NCBI GenBank assembly: GCA_905479945.1
Contig: CAJQOP010000045.1
Coordinates: 1-64,000 of the forward strand
Origin: an uncultured Glaciecola sp.
Lineage (GTDB): Bacteria; Pseudomonadota; Gammaproteobacteria; Enterobacterales; Alteromonadaceae
Length of the DNA: 64,000 bases
Reading direction: 5' to 3'
Notes under the pieces: generated by a model
Seen by the model: the letters and a program-made list of their open reading frames with translations, nothing else
What the model was told of the DNA's origin: nothing
The model's database searches: none
Position numbers and translations under genes: made by a program
In this document: positions 47,474 through 58,747 of the stretch, in pieces
How positions within the stretch are numbered: position 1 is the stretch's first letter
How the letters are laid out: each line of letters starts with the position of its first letter

Positions 47474-48024
47474 ACGCTGGCCCCGTGAATATCATTGAGC
47501 TTGCCTTTTGCTTGTAAAATAATGTCGCAAATTTCTCGAACCGCACCGCGGCCACCATTCAATGACGTGCAAAAGATTGCCTGCTGTTTTACGAAAGGGT
47601 GGGCGTCGGCGACTGCTATGCTGATGGCACTAGCTGAAAACATGCCAATATCAGGCATGTCATCGCCAACGCTCGCAATATGTTCAGCTTGATATCCAAA
47701 TTCAGCTTTTAATTCGTTGATAGCGGTCAGCTTGTCTTCTCTGTTTTGCAGAATATGTTCAACGTTCAAGGCCGTCATACGTTGCTCAACAATATGTGAT
47801 TTACGACCTGTAATTACAGCGACTTTAACGCCGATATTGGCTAGCGCCTTTATTCCGTAGCCATCTTTGGTGTTAAAGGCTTTTAATTCTTCACCTTGAT
47901 TACCAAGTAAAATGGTACCATCAGAAAAGACACCATCAACATCACACACTAATAATTTAACGTTCTTAAATTGCTCAAATAAAGCCGAGTCTATGCTGCC
48001 ATAGAGCGTTTGTATTGTTGACAT
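47470..48024 (-). CDS. kdsC: 3-deoxy-D-manno-octulosonate 8-phosphate phosphatase KdsC
   Basis: 184 residues, HAD superfamily subclass C0. The nucleophile motif is CDVDGVFSDG, then NTKDGYGIKAL, VITGRKS and SVGDDMPDIGMF for Mg2+ binding. It dephosphorylates Kdo-8-P to Kdo for LPS inner core. One-base overlap with kdsD (stop/start). Confidence 0.95.
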   Translation of the reverse strand: MSTIQTLYGSIDSALFEQFKNVKLLVCDVDGVFSDGTILLGNQGEELKAFNTKDGYGIKALANIGVKVAVITGRKSHIVEQRMTALNVEHILQNREDKLTAINELKAEFGYQAEHIASVGDDMPDIGMFSASAISIAVADAHPFVKQQAIFCTSLNGGRGAVREICDIILQAKGKLNDIHGASV

Positions 48025-48986
48025 TAAATCACTCCTGCCTTTAGCAATGTATGCATTTTGAGGGCACCAACAGGTTGTTGCTTTTCATTAACGATAAAAA
48101 TTGCATTGATTTTGTGCTTCTGCATTAAGTTTAGCGCATCTACTGCAAGTTTACCTTGTGGCATGGTAATGCTGTTTTTTGTCATTACATCATCAACAGT
48201 CGATTTGTGAATATCAATATATTTGTCTAGTGCACGGCGTAAGTCACCATCTGTGAATACACCAAGTAGATTATTCATCTTGTCGACAACGCCCGTCATA
48301 CCCAATCCTTTATCAGAAATTTCGAGCAGTGCTTTGGTGACTGAAGCTGAGCTATGCACTAGGGGCAATTCGTCTTCAGTTGCCATAATGTCGTCTACGG
48401 TTAACAATAATCGACGGCCAAGTGAACCCCCAGGGTGAGAGAGTGCAAAGTCGTCAGCAGTGAATCCTTTTGCCTCCAATAAAGCGACAGCTAATGCATC
48501 ACCCAATACCAATGTCGCTGTGGTGCTTGATGTAGGGGCGAGTCCTAGAGAACAGGCTTCTTTCTCTACTTTGATATCAAGCGTTACGTCAGAAAATTTT
48601 GCTAGTGTGCTGGCTGAATTGTTTGTGATAGCAATAACGGGCACACCAAGTCGTTTTACAACCGGCAATAGAGCCGTTAACTCTTGGGTTTCGCCTGAGT
48701 TCGAAATACCGATAAGTACATCGCCTTTTGCTAACATGCCTAAATCGCCATGGTTGGCCTCGCCAGGATGCATGAAGAATGCGGGGGTACCTGTACTTGC
48801 CAATGTTGCCGCTATTTTATGTCCAATATGCCCAGACTTACCCATGCCGCAAACAACGACTTTACCTTTGCAATTAAGCATGAGTTCACACGCTTTGTTG
48901 AAGCTGTCATCCAAACTCACTTGCAGTTTGCTCAACGCTTCTATTTCGGTTTGAAATACAGTTTGTGCCGTGTTTAAAAAACTCAT
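48024..48986 (-). CDS. kdsD: Arabinose-5-phosphate isomerase KdsD
   Basis: 320 residues. A sugar-isomerase (SIS) domain (about 35-180) with VVCGMGKSGHIGHKIAATLAST (as GMGKSGHIGHKIA) and HPGEANHGDLGM, then two CBS domains (about 205-320). It makes arabinose-5-phosphate from ribulose-5-phosphate, the first step to Kdo. First gene of the tight kdsD-kdsC-lptC-lptA-lptB chain. Confidence 0.95.
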   Translation of the reverse strand: MSFLNTAQTVFQTEIEALSKLQVSLDDSFNKACELMLNCKGKVVVCGMGKSGHIGHKIAATLASTGTPAFFMHPGEANHGDLGMLAKGDVLIGISNSGETQELTALLPVVKRLGVPVIAITNNSASTLAKFSDVTLDIKVEKEACSLGLAPTSSTTATLVLGDALAVALLEAKGFTADDFALSHPGGSLGRRLLLTVDDIMATEDELPLVHSSASVTKALLEISDKGLGMTGVVDKMNNLLGVFTDGDLRRALDKYIDIHKSTVDDVMTKNSITMPQGKLAVDALNLMQKHKINAIFIVNEKQQPVGALKMHTLLKAGVI

Positions 48987-49152
48987 GCTATAACTATTAA
49001 CCCTTTATGCAATTGTACTTTTTGAGTTTAAAATCTACCATCTCACAACTATGATGAATTTAATATCGATGTTGTCATATCTTTACAAGCTAATTAGCCT
49101 ATAACATCGTTTCTGAACTTTGCCTGAATACTCAGACTATCTAGTTTTGCGA

Positions 49153-50109
49153 CTAAGAAAAAAGCCAATATTGATAGCCGAAAAATGCCAATACAAGAGC
49201 ACCACCTTCATAGCGATTTATCTTACTGTTCCCTCGTAGATTGAAACAAAAAATGAATAGCAATACGGTGAGCCCCAACATTACGTAGGAATCTCGTACT
49301 GATGCATTCGAATCAACTATACCTGGTATAATAAGTCCTGGCATAGCTAGAACAGCTAATATATTGAAGATATTAGAACCGATGATATTACCTAGAACTA
49401 AGTCATCTTCGCCCTTGCGAACACCTGCGATACTAGCTGCTAATTCTGGCAAGCTAGTGCCCAGTGCAACGATAGTCAAACCAATCACCAAATCACTAAC
49501 GCCAAAATAACTTGCAATAAATACTGCGCTGTCAACCAAAAAGTGAGCGCTTAGAGGAAGCATAATCAAACCAACAATTACCCAAAATATCGCGCTGCCT
49601 GTAGCTACATTGCTTGGGATTTCATCTTCAGTTTCAGCGATTAAAGGGTCATTCTTTTCAACTTTAAATGACAGCCATGCCATTACTGCAAGCACTAAAA
49701 CGAATAATGTTATTAATGTAACGCCTTCAATTTCACTTAGCACATTGTCCGATAAGAAAACGACAGCGATAAGTGTCACGAATAATAAGAGCGGCAGCTC
49801 GCGTTTTAACGTTGTGGAGGATACTAGCAATGGTTTAAACAGGACTGTTATACCTAGTACTAAAGCAATGTTGGTTATGTTTGAACCAAGTGCATTACCA
49901 ACTGCTAAGTCGGGGGTTCCGTCAAAAGAAGCACTGGCGGATACCATTATTTCTGGTGCGCTTGAGCCCATCGCAACAATGGTTAAACCAATCATCATCG
50001 GAGACACGCCAAAATTTTTGGCCAATGCAGAAGCGCCATAAACAAATTTATCAGCACTCCAACTGAGTACGGCTAAACCTATTAAAAATATAATGATTTG
50101 TGTAATCAC
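49153..50109 (-). CDS. Calcium/sodium antiporter (YrbG/CaxA-like)
   Basis: 318 residues, about ten membrane helices in two inverted halves. The paired alpha-repeats are GSSAPEIMVSASASFDGTPDLAVGN (as GSSAPEIMVS) with GNALGSNITNIALVLG, and GTSLPELAAS with GNIIGSNIFNILAVLA. This is the K+-dependent Na+/Ca2+ exchanger family; it probably exports Ca2+. An acidic cytoplasmic loop (about 150-168) separates the halves. It heads the leftward cluster, 166 bp before kdsD, and is divergent from mlaF, exactly as in E. coli yrbG-mlaF. Confidence 0.92.
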   Translation of the reverse strand: MITQIIIFLIGLAVLSWSADKFVYGASALAKNFGVSPMMIGLTIVAMGSSAPEIMVSASASFDGTPDLAVGNALGSNITNIALVLGITVLFKPLLVSSTTLKRELPLLLFVTLIAVVFLSDNVLSEIEGVTLITLFVLVLAVMAWLSFKVEKNDPLIAETEDEIPSNVATGSAIFWVIVGLIMLPLSAHFLVDSAVFIASYFGVSDLVIGLTIVALGTSLPELAASIAGVRKGEDDLVLGNIIGSNIFNILAVLAMPGLIIPGIVDSNASVRDSYVMLGLTVLLFIFCFNLRGNSKINRYEGGALVLAFFGYQYWLFS

Positions 50110-50614
50110 GTAGTTTTTTATCTCTTCTTTATCGTTTCGTTATTGTCGCAAAAAGCACACTCGTTTGACACTAAAAAAGCGTGAAATATTAATCAAAATC
50201 ATTTTTTTAGTGATTTCGACTAATAGTCAATTCTTATTTGATATTTTTTGTTACAGATTTATGCCTTTTTAGTCGTTGAAAAAGGGCAATCAATAACAAC
50301 ATATCAATGTTAATACAGTATAATACGCAATAAAGAACGGTGTTTTTCTTTAATTCACTGAAAAATGAATAAAAAGTAATAAAAAAGAAAAGAAATACGC
50401 AAAAAGTGGGTCTTGTTCAGCTTACAGTCATTAAATATTGGTAATGTAGTGAACTTAAGGCATTGAATGTGCGTCTTTACTGTCTATGTAATAACGTTGG
50501 CATTCAGGAAAGTAAGCTGCTCAATAGCACGAAAGAAGCTAAACTTTTTTATTAATTGTGTGTGGAAGTGAGCTTTACAATGGAAACTTCTCAAAAAGGA
50601 ATGAAACAAATCTA
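50110..50614. other. Divergent intergenic region caxA-like / mlaF
   Basis: About 505 AT-rich bases. A perfect TATAAT lies at 50319-50324 rightward, without a recognisable -35 at 16-18 bp, and may serve mlaF through a long leader. No ORF or strong hairpin is visible. A five-codon reading frame (ATGAAACAAATCTAA, 50601-50615) overlaps the mlaF start. Confidence 0.45.
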
Positions 50615-51418
50615 ATGTCAGACATTTTAGTTGATATCAACAAAATGCACTTTGAGCGGGGTGAGCGTGTTATCTACGATGACATTTCGCTGCAAGTGAG
50701 AAAGGGCGGTATTACGGCAGTCATGGGGCCGAGTGGTATTGGTAAAACAACCTTATTGAAACTTATTGGTGGGCAGCTCACTCCTGAAAGTGGAGAAGTC
50801 TTGTTCCAAGATGAAAATATTCATCAAATGAGCCGAAAACGTTTGTATGACGTGCGCAGAAAAATGAGCATGTTATTCCAAAGTGGTGCCTTGTTTACAA
50901 ATATCTCGGTATTTGACAATGTTGCTTTTCCGCTGCGAGAGCACACTGGATTATCTGAAGAAGTCATAAAAACAATTGTGTTATTGAAGCTTGAAGCTGT
51001 TGGCTTGCGAGGGGCTGCGCAGTTAATGCCAAGCGAACTGTCAGGGGGAATGGCTCGGAGAGCTGCCTTAGCCAGAGCAATAGCACTTGACCCTGAACTA
51101 ATTATGTATGACGAGCCTTTTGCGGGCCAAGATCCTATATCGATGGGTGTGTTGGTAAAGTTAATTAAAGAACTCAATTCTGCTTTAGGCCTTACAAGTA
51201 TCGTTGTTACACACGACGTTACTGAAGTACTTACTATCGCTGACTATGCTTATATAATGGCTGACAAACGAATTATTGGAGCTGGAACGCCGGATGAGAT
51301 TAGAAGTTCTTCTTCGGAATTGGTGCAGCAGTTTTTGCGCGGCAATGCCGACGGTCCTGTTCCTTTCCACTTTCCAGCGCCTTCTCTTGAAACGTCATTT
51401 ATGGGGGCTAACAAGTGA
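50615..51418 (+). CDS. mlaF: Phospholipid ABC transporter ATPase MlaF
   Basis: 267 residues from the ATG at 50615; a longer in-frame start at 50558 adds a non-conserved leader. Walker [11 protein letters not shown], signature [16 protein letters not shown], Walker [14 protein letters not shown], switch His VTHDVTEV. It powers retrograde phospholipid transport that keeps outer-membrane asymmetry. AAGGA lies 14 nt upstream, unusually far. GTGA overlap with mlaE. Confidence 0.95.
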   Translation: MSDILVDINKMHFERGERVIYDDISLQVRKGGITAVMGPSGIGKTTLLKLIGGQLTPESGEVLFQDENIHQMSRKRLYDVRRKMSMLFQSGALFTNISVFDNVAFPLREHTGLSEEVIKTIVLLKLEAVGLRGAAQLMPSELSGGMARRAALARAIALDPELIMYDEPFAGQDPISMGVLVKLIKELNSALGLTSIVVTHDVTEVLTIADYAYIMADKRIIGAGTPDEIRSSSSELVQQFLRGNADGPVPFHFPAPSLETSFMGANK

Positions 51419-52191
51419 ATTGGTTAATTAATCTAGGGGCATCTACGCTAGGAAAGTTAAGTGGCTTAGGCAATGCGTCGCTTATGCTTTGGGGCGGTCT
51501 GGTTGCTTTTCCTCGCTTAAAAAACATACCACTTATTATTCAACAAATTTATGTGGTGGGTGTACAAAGTTTATTGATCATACTAGTGTCGGGTTTGTTT
51601 ATCGGCATGGTTATGGCCTTGCAGGGCTACACTATTTTAGTGAGTTATGGGGCAGAGGGCAGTTTAGGCCCGATGGTTGCGCTGACGCTACTAAGAGAAC
51701 TAGGCCCGGTTGTTACTGGGCTACTTTTTGCTGGTCGAGCTGGTTCAGCATTGACCGCCGAAATTGGCTTGATGAAAGCCACTGAGCAATTGAGTAGCTT
51801 AGAAATGATGGCTGTTGACCCTTTGAGACGCATCATAGCGCCGAGATTTTGGGCGGGTGTTATATCAATGCCAATGCTTGCACTAATCTTTAGTGCTGTT
51901 GGTATCTTAGGTGGACACCTCGTTGGTGTTGACTGGTTGGGCGTTGATTCAGGTAGTTATTGGTCAATCATGCAGGCAACAGTTGACTGGGATAAAGACG
52001 TTGTAAACGGCGTTATCAAAAGTTTCGTATTTGCATTGGTGGTTGTTTGGGTTGCGCTTTATAAGGGATATAGCGCGATTCCAACGTCAGAAGGTATTAG
52101 TAAGGCGACAACAGAAACAGTAGTGTTTTCTTCGTTGGCGATTTTGGGTTTAGATTTCGTGCTTACAGCATTGATGTTTGGAATTAATTAG
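51415..52191 (+). CDS. mlaE: Phospholipid transporter permease MlaE
   Basis: 258 residues from GTG, overlapping the mlaF stop (GTGA). The conserved permease core [29 protein letters not shown] (as [19 protein letters not shown]) and [25 protein letters not shown] (as [16 protein letters not shown]) are diagnostic. About five to six membrane helices. Forms the MlaFEDB inner-membrane complex. Confidence 0.95.
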   Translation: MNWLINLGASTLGKLSGLGNASLMLWGGLVAFPRLKNIPLIIQQIYVVGVQSLLIILVSGLFIGMVMALQGYTILVSYGAEGSLGPMVALTLLRELGPVVTGLLFAGRAGSALTAEIGLMKATEQLSSLEMMAVDPLRRIIAPRFWAGVISMPMLALIFSAVGILGGHLVGVDWLGVDSGSYWSIMQATVDWDKDVVNGVIKSFVFALVVVWVALYKGYSAIPTSEGISKATTETVVFSSLAILGLDFVLTALMFGIN

Positions 52192-52199
52192 GAAATAAG

Positions 52200-52688
52200 A
52201 TGACAAGCAAGAAAACAGAATTAATGGTAGGTATCTTTGTTGCATTAGCACTTGCAGCAACCTTGATGTTGGCTCTTCAGGTAGCAAACAAAGGAATGAG
52301 TGGCAGCGGTGAAGTTTATCAAGTGAGCGCTAAGTTCGACAATATTGGTGGATTGAAAGCAAGATCTTCAATAAAGGTCGGTGGCGTTGTTGTTGGCCGA
52401 GTGACTCGCATTTATTTGGACAATCAAGAATTGATACCAGTGGTTGATATGGAAATATCTGCGGATTATGCACGAACTTTCCCTGAGACGAGCTCCGTAT
52501 CAATTTTAACAGCAGGCTTGCTTGGTGAACAGTATGTAGGGCTTACACCAGGTTTTGTTTTCCCTGGTGAGGATCCAATATACTTGGGCGACAAAGAGGG
52601 CGAAACTCAATTTATCGTAGACACTAAATCTGCGATTGTATTAGAAGACCTTATTGGTCAGTTTTTGTTCGGCAAAGATTCAGATTAA
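52200..52688 (+). CDS. mlaD: MCE-domain substrate-binding protein MlaD
   Basis: 162 residues. One N-terminal membrane helix (about 7-27) and an MCE domain (about 38-120: FDNIGGLKARSSIKVGGVVVGRV as NIGGLKARSSIKVGGVVVGR, SILTAGLLGEQYVGL). MlaD hexamers form the lipid pore of the transporter. Starts 8 nt after mlaE. Confidence 0.94.
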   Translation: MTSKKTELMVGIFVALALAATLMLALQVANKGMSGSGEVYQVSAKFDNIGGLKARSSIKVGGVVVGRVTRIYLDNQELIPVVDMEISADYARTFPETSSVSILTAGLLGEQYVGLTPGFVFPGEDPIYLGDKEGETQFIVDTKSAIVLEDLIGQFLFGKDSD

Positions 52689-52720
52689 TCATCATGAGAA
52701 TATATAAAAAGGAAAATACT

Positions 52721-53383
52721 GTGAATAAGCGTCTTGTTTGGTTCAGGAAATGGGTAGTAACAGCATTAACTGCAATGATTTTTGCAATGTCAGCTTCAAC
52801 GTCAATGGCTGCTGAGCAAGACGACCCATATGCAATGATTAATACAGTCGCGTCGCAGACGTTTGACCGAATGAAGCGTGAAAAGCTGCAGATAGACGGG
52901 GATCCTGAACTGCTGAGAACTGTAATGGAAGAAGAGTTGCTTCCCTACATCGATTATCGTTTTGCAGCATTCAAGGTACTTGGAAAGTATGCGAGCAAGG
53001 TGCCCAGAGAGAAGTTGCTTGAGTTCGTTTCTGTGTTTAGAGAGTATCTCATTACGAGTTATGCAGTTGCTTTAGGTTATTACGATGACCAGCTTGTTGA
53101 ATTTGCTCCTGGCTTAGATTTTGATGGTCGTTCTGACGTTACTGTCCGCGCAATCATTAAAGACGATGATCGTCCCGACATCAAAGTTGCGTTTAAGGTT
53201 AGGAAAGACCGTAAATCAAATCAATGGCAGGCTTATGACTTAGTAGCAGAAGGTATTAGCCTGCTGTCTAGCAAACGTACTGAATTCGAGTCTATTCTGC
53301 GTCAGGATGGTATCGACAAAGTTATCGAAATTATGAGAAATGATATCGAACAGCCAATTAAGCTTAATGATAGAATTAAATAA
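52721..53383 (+). CDS. mlaC: Periplasmic phospholipid-binding protein MlaC
   Basis: 220 residues from the GTG at 52721, preferred over the in-frame ATG at 52694 because AAAAGGAAA sits about 7 nt before it. Signal peptide ends near SMAA. The Tol_Tol_Ttg2 domain shows DPYAMINTVASQTFDRM, LLPYIDYRFAAFKVLGKYA, FRKY-like VFREYLITSYAVAL and WQAYDLVAEGISLL. It ferries phospholipids between MlaA at the outer membrane and MlaFEDB. Confidence 0.92.
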   Translation: MNKRLVWFRKWVVTALTAMIFAMSASTSMAAEQDDPYAMINTVASQTFDRMKREKLQIDGDPELLRTVMEEELLPYIDYRFAAFKVLGKYASKVPREKLLEFVSVFREYLITSYAVALGYYDDQLVEFAPGLDFDGRSDVTVRAIIKDDDRPDIKVAFKVRKDRKSNQWQAYDLVAEGISLLSSKRTEFESILRQDGIDKVIEIMRNDIEQPIKLNDRIK

Positions 53384-53400
53384 CTAAGGCTGAACGATAA

Positions 53401-53709
53401 ATGCAAGCTGAACTCAAACAGCAGACTGATGGTTTAGTACTCAATGTTAGTGGAGATCTAGATCAGTTAACGCTAACAAAAGACTATTGGTTGACAACAA
53501 GCAGTAAAGACAAGAAGGTACTCATCCAAAGCGCTAAATTGACGGTCTGCTTGAGGAGTGTTCAAAGAGCTGATAGTGCTGGCCTTGCTTGGTTAATTAA
53601 TCTCAAACGAGACTTAAAACAATATAACGTTAGTGTTAGTATTCAACATCCGCCAGCTAAGTTAATTGAGTTGGCAAAATTAAGCAATGCAGCTAGCTTT
53701 CTGGAATAG
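53401..53709 (+). CDS. mlaB: STAS-domain protein MlaB
   Basis: 102 residues with a STAS/anti-sigma-antagonist-like fold: VLNVSGDLDQLTLTKDYW, SVQRADSAGLAWLINLKRDL, and IQHPPAKLIELAKLSN. The Asp-Ser pair in RADSAGL is the conserved STAS site. MlaB binds MlaF and stabilises the ABC complex. It ends 8 nt before ibaG. Confidence 0.9.
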   Translation: MQAELKQQTDGLVLNVSGDLDQLTLTKDYWLTTSSKDKKVLIQSAKLTVCLRSVQRADSAGLAWLINLKRDLKQYNVSVSIQHPPAKLIELAKLSNAASFLE

Positions 53710-53717
53710 AGAAAAGA

Positions 53718-55260
<1,543 letters not shown>

Positions 55261-55284
55261 AATAATTTAAATTTGATGCCAATA

Positions 55285-55314
55285 AAAGCCCCGCAAGTAT
55301 ATGGGGCTTTTTTG
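55285..55314. terminator. murA terminator (bidirectional)
   Basis: Stem AAAGCCCC (55285-55292) / GGGGCTTT (55303-55310) with a 10-nt loop, then TTTG; the A-run on the other side allows use by the convergent degS. Confidence 0.9.
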
Positions 55315-55341
55315 TATCCGATGATTAACAAAGAGCATTGA

Positions 55342-56424
55342 TTAAGAAGCTTTAGCCCCAACTACGACAGTTAATGTTACTAACTGGTCTCCTCGGTCAA
55401 CAACGAGCGTTAGCAAAGACCCTGGGGTTGTATCAGCGACCATTGCAAGCGCTTTAGCAGCGTCTTCACCGCCTACTTCAGTATTATTGATGGATAAAAG
55501 AATATCGTTAAGTCTCAAGCCAGCTATATCTGCTGGACCATCTCTCTCGATTCTAGTGATCAAAAAGCCTTTTCTTTCGAGTAAAGCGTTGCCATCAAAA
55601 CCTAGCTCACCTCGAGTAACCGTGCCCGAAACAATAATTTCTTCCATAACTCGTTTCGCAAGTTCATAGGGAACGGCAAAATTAATGCCATCAACAGTGG
55701 TCAACACTCGACCTGTTGTATTCCTAGTTTTAAAGTTAGCATTGGTAATACCCACTAAATAACCATTGCTATCAACTAAAGCGCCACCTGAATTACCCGG
55801 ATTAAGTACCGCATCAGTTTGAATAAAGTCAAAATAATTGGCTAGACCATTACGGCTAATTCGACTAACAATGCCTTGGGTGATGGTTTGACCTAAATCT
55901 AAGGGGTTGCCAATTGCCATGACAACATCACCTACGCGAATGCCTGTGTTAGGTACCTGAGGAATAATGTGTAAATCGTCTGCATTAACTTTCAATACGG
56001 CTAAATCGGTAATCACGTCAAAACCAACGATTTGCGCTTCCAAAGTTCGACTATCTTGTAAACGAACGTAAATGGTGTCGGCGTCTTTAATAACATGGTA
56101 ACAAGTCAGCAAGTAACCGTCCCCATTCATAATCACACCAGAACCTAAGTTTGCGCGCTCTGTTGACCTATTCCTGAAGATACTGTTTGGATTTGGATTG
56201 TCGATGCTTATGCCATAAATGTTAACAACGGCAGGAGCACTGCGACTTAGCGCCTCATGATAGGTGAGTCTTTCAGGGATATCATTTTGTTGTTTCAACC
56301 AATCAACATTAAGCCCGCTTCCTTGACGAAATTCAGGAATAAATATTAAAAGGATAGCTGCGACTGTTAAGCCAAGAATGATTGGCTTTAAAATAGCGAT
56401 GAAGAATCGTTGCAGTGCAGACAT
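55342..56424 (-). CDS. degS: Outer-membrane stress sensor protease DegS
   Basis: 360 residues from the ATG at 56424 (an upstream in-frame TTG at 56466 adds an unlikely leader; the ribosome site is weak). One N-terminal membrane anchor (about 8-30), a trypsin-like domain with His in TCYHVI, Asp in VITDLAVL and Ser in NPGNSGGAL, and a single PDZ domain (about 255-350). It senses misfolded porins and starts RseA cleavage to free sigma-E. The residue before the His-adjacent aromatic is Cys where Asn is usual. Confidence 0.93.
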   Translation of the reverse strand: MSALQRFFIAILKPIILGLTVAAILLIFIPEFRQGSGLNVDWLKQQNDIPERLTYHEALSRSAPAVVNIYGISIDNPNPNSIFRNRSTERANLGSGVIMNGDGYLLTCYHVIKDADTIYVRLQDSRTLEAQIVGFDVITDLAVLKVNADDLHIIPQVPNTGIRVGDVVMAIGNPLDLGQTITQGIVSRISRNGLANYFDFIQTDAVLNPGNSGGALVDSNGYLVGITNANFKTRNTTGRVLTTVDGINFAVPYELAKRVMEEIIVSGTVTRGELGFDGNALLERKGFLITRIERDGPADIAGLRLNDILLSINNTEVGGEDAAKALAMVADTTPGSLLTLVVDRGDQLVTLTVVVGAKAS

Positions 56425-56498
56425 GTTAATTTTTTCATGGATAGTATTATGGTGCAAGAATACCAAATTAATTGAACTTGTTACAGGGAGTTATACAA

Positions 56499-56536
56499 AA
56501 ACGCCATGCCGTTTATAGATTAACGGCATGGCGTTT
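56499..56536. terminator. Strong hairpin between degQ and degS
   Basis: A perfect 15-bp stem, AAACGCCATGCCGTT (56499-56513) / AACGGCATGGCGTTT (56522-56536), 8-nt loop. On the minus strand it is followed by TTTG. It lies 49 nt beyond the degQ stop, so it probably ends degQ and leaves degS to its own promoter. Confidence 0.72.
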
Positions 56537-56584
56537 ATACTCAGTTATTGCGCAGCTAATGTCTAATCGCTACTTATATAACTG

Positions 56585-57961
56585 CTATTGTCTAATTACT
56601 ACATAAATAGTTGAGCTGCCTCGTTTCACATTGAGAGCCATTACATTGCCTTCACTTTCTTCTACAAGTCGGCGCAAGTCCGCAACATTGTTCACACGCT
56701 GCCTATTTAATCCAATAATGACGTCGTCTGATTTTAAGCCAATTCTAGCCGCAGGAGAACGCGCTTGAACGTCGCTAACTGCAACACCATCGTTGCCTGC
56801 TTGGTCTTTACCATTGTTCATTTCACTGCCTTCAAAAGCAGGGTGTAATTCTTTTGCTTGTGCTAACGGCATACCCGCGTCGCCAAGCACCACGTCAACG
56901 TTTTGCTCTTCACCTTCACGAACAATTGAAAGTTCTACGTTTGCGCCTGCGCCCATCGAGGCGACTTTTGCACGCAACTCATCAAAGCTCGATAATTTTT
57001 TGTCGTTGAGAGCGAATATAATATCGCCCGATTTCAAGCCTGCTTTGTCAGCTGCAGAGTCAGGAACCACTTCCATGATGAAAGCACCTTTATTACTTTT
57101 TGAACGCATCGCTTCCGCAAGCCCTGCATCAACGTCTCGGCCTTGGATACCGAGTAGACCACGACGAACCTCGCCAAACTCAACAATTTGATCAACGATG
57201 CTTTTCATCATATTACTAGGAATGGCAAAACCAATTCCTACGTTACCGCCATTCGGGCCAAAGATGGCAGTATTTATACCAATTAACTCGCCATTTAAAT
57301 TTACCAACGCGCCGCCAGAGTTACCACGATTGATGGCTGCGTCGGTTTGGATGAAGTCTTCTAGGCCGCCGATATTAAGCCCTGAACGCCCCAACGCACT
57401 AACAATACCTGAGGTTACAGTTTGACCTAGACCAAATGGGTTGCCGATCGCTACCGTAAAATCACCTACGCGCAGCTGGTCTGAGTTAGCCAAAGACACT
57501 TGCGCTAATTCACTTGCTTCAATTTGCAATAAGGCAACGTCACTCTGTTCATCAGCACCCAATTTTTTAGCAGTGAATTCTCGTCCGTCCGTTAGCTTAA
57601 CTGTAATTTCATCAGCATTTTGTACGACATGATTATTGGTAACAACATAGCCTTTTTTAGCATCAATAATGACGCCCGAGCCCATTCCACGAAAAGGTCT
57701 CTCTTTAACTTGCTCATTTGGTGACCCAAAAAATTCACGAAACATTTCGGGTACTTGCGTTTGCTGCCGTGCTGCTTGAGTGCCCTGAACTGATATGCTT
57801 ACGACCGCAGGTGATGTAAGTTCGATCATGGGTGCTAGTGAGGGAACTTCGCCTTTCTTAGATGAAAAGAAAGGTAAGGCTGCAGATGCGTTTGTAGCGG
57901 ATACTAATATAATTGACCCTGCTGTAATGCAAACAGCCAACTTACGAAAAAGGACTTTCAT
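56585..57961 (-). CDS. degQ: Periplasmic serine endoprotease DegQ/DegP
   Basis: 458 residues from the ATG at 57961 (GAGA and GGAG upstream). Signal peptide to about residue 27 (NASA). Protease domain: His in TNNHVVQNADE, Asp in EQSDVALLQI, Ser in NRGNSGGALVN. Two PDZ domains (about 255-350 and 375-458). The short LA loop (ARQQTQVPEMFREFFG) and length match DegQ better than DegP. It degrades misfolded periplasmic proteins. Confidence 0.92.
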   Translation of the reverse strand: MKVLFRKLAVCITAGSIILVSATNASAALPFFSSKKGEVPSLAPMIELTSPAVVSISVQGTQAARQQTQVPEMFREFFGSPNEQVKERPFRGMGSGVIIDAKKGYVVTNNHVVQNADEITVKLTDGREFTAKKLGADEQSDVALLQIEASELAQVSLANSDQLRVGDFTVAIGNPFGLGQTVTSGIVSALGRSGLNIGGLEDFIQTDAAINRGNSGGALVNLNGELIGINTAIFGPNGGNVGIGFAIPSNMMKSIVDQIVEFGEVRRGLLGIQGRDVDAGLAEAMRSKSNKGAFIMEVVPDSAADKAGLKSGDIIFALNDKKLSSFDELRAKVASMGAGANVELSIVREGEEQNVDVVLGDAGMPLAQAKELHPAFEGSEMNNGKDQAGNDGVAVSDVQARSPAARIGLKSDDVIIGLNRQRVNNVADLRRLVEESEGNVMALNVKRGSSTIYVVIRQ

Positions 57962-58031
57962 TAATCTCGATACTCCAAATGTCACTATTAAATTGAATAC
58001 CTACTGAAGACTAGTGAGAAACAGCATAAGT

Positions 58032-58493
58032 TCACTCTTCTTTAGATTTATTCACTTCTACAGGTTCTGAACTCAAACCCACAAATACACCTGAACCGCT
58101 ATTGGCAAAGTCGCGCGGTTGTGCATCCGGCTGCGCCAACGCAAGATCATTTTTGCTTGTCTTAACGTTGTTACGTAAAAATACGCTAGCGTGTTCACCA
58201 AAAAATGTATCTTTTGTTTCATCGGCACTTGAATTCGCTTTTCGAAGTGAATCTTCATAGTTATTTAACTGGCCCGCTAACTCAGCTGTTTTATTCTGAA
58301 TGTCAGTTAGCGCCTGCCTAGACACATTGAGATGTTGGCTAGCTTGAACCGCCAACAATGCCTTCAATTCATCTTCTGTATGTGTTGCTTTTTGTGCCGT
58401 TTTCGACTGCATGCTTTTAACCGAAATAAAACCGATAAGCCCGCCGATAATTAACCCGATAATAATGCCAATAACTAATGTACCAATTTCCAT
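58032..58493 (-). CDS. zapG: Cell division / envelope protein ZapG (YhcB, DUF1043)
   Basis: 153 residues. A single N-terminal Gly-rich membrane helix (IGTLVIGIIIGLIIGGLIGF), then a coiled coil (about 35-95, ELKALLAVQASQHLNVSRQAL) and a disordered tail with PDAQPRDFANSGSGVF, the conserved YhcB element. It links divisome and wall/LPS synthesis in E. coli. It precedes degQ on the minus strand by about 70 bp and is divergent from zapE. Confidence 0.88.
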   Translation of the reverse strand: MEIGTLVIGIIIGLIIGGLIGFISVKSMQSKTAQKATHTEDELKALLAVQASQHLNVSRQALTDIQNKTAELAGQLNNYEDSLRKANSSADETKDTFFGEHASVFLRNNVKTSKNDLALAQPDAQPRDFANSGSGVFVGLSSEPVEVNKSKEE

Positions 58494-58747
58494 AATGTCT
58501 CCAAACTGAGGATTGCTTCGTTCAAATGATCAGCTATTCATCGAATCCATGCAAGCGCTTATTCGTAATAAATTGTGATAAGCGAATCTCTATGATATTC
58601 AAGCTGGCCCGACGCCTGTATACTTGCACTGGGATAATACCCGCTATGATATACATAGTTTTGTATCGAGACCCTTCCCTCATGGTTTATGAGTGGAGGC
58701 AATACGTTTTATTTTCAACCCATTTGAATTAATTTTTTGGAATTTTC

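Noticed and set aside
43356-50109. The lpt-rpoN-PTS cluster as an unusual operon
   Set aside because: Gene order is the standard gammaproteobacterial one; nothing novel was seen.
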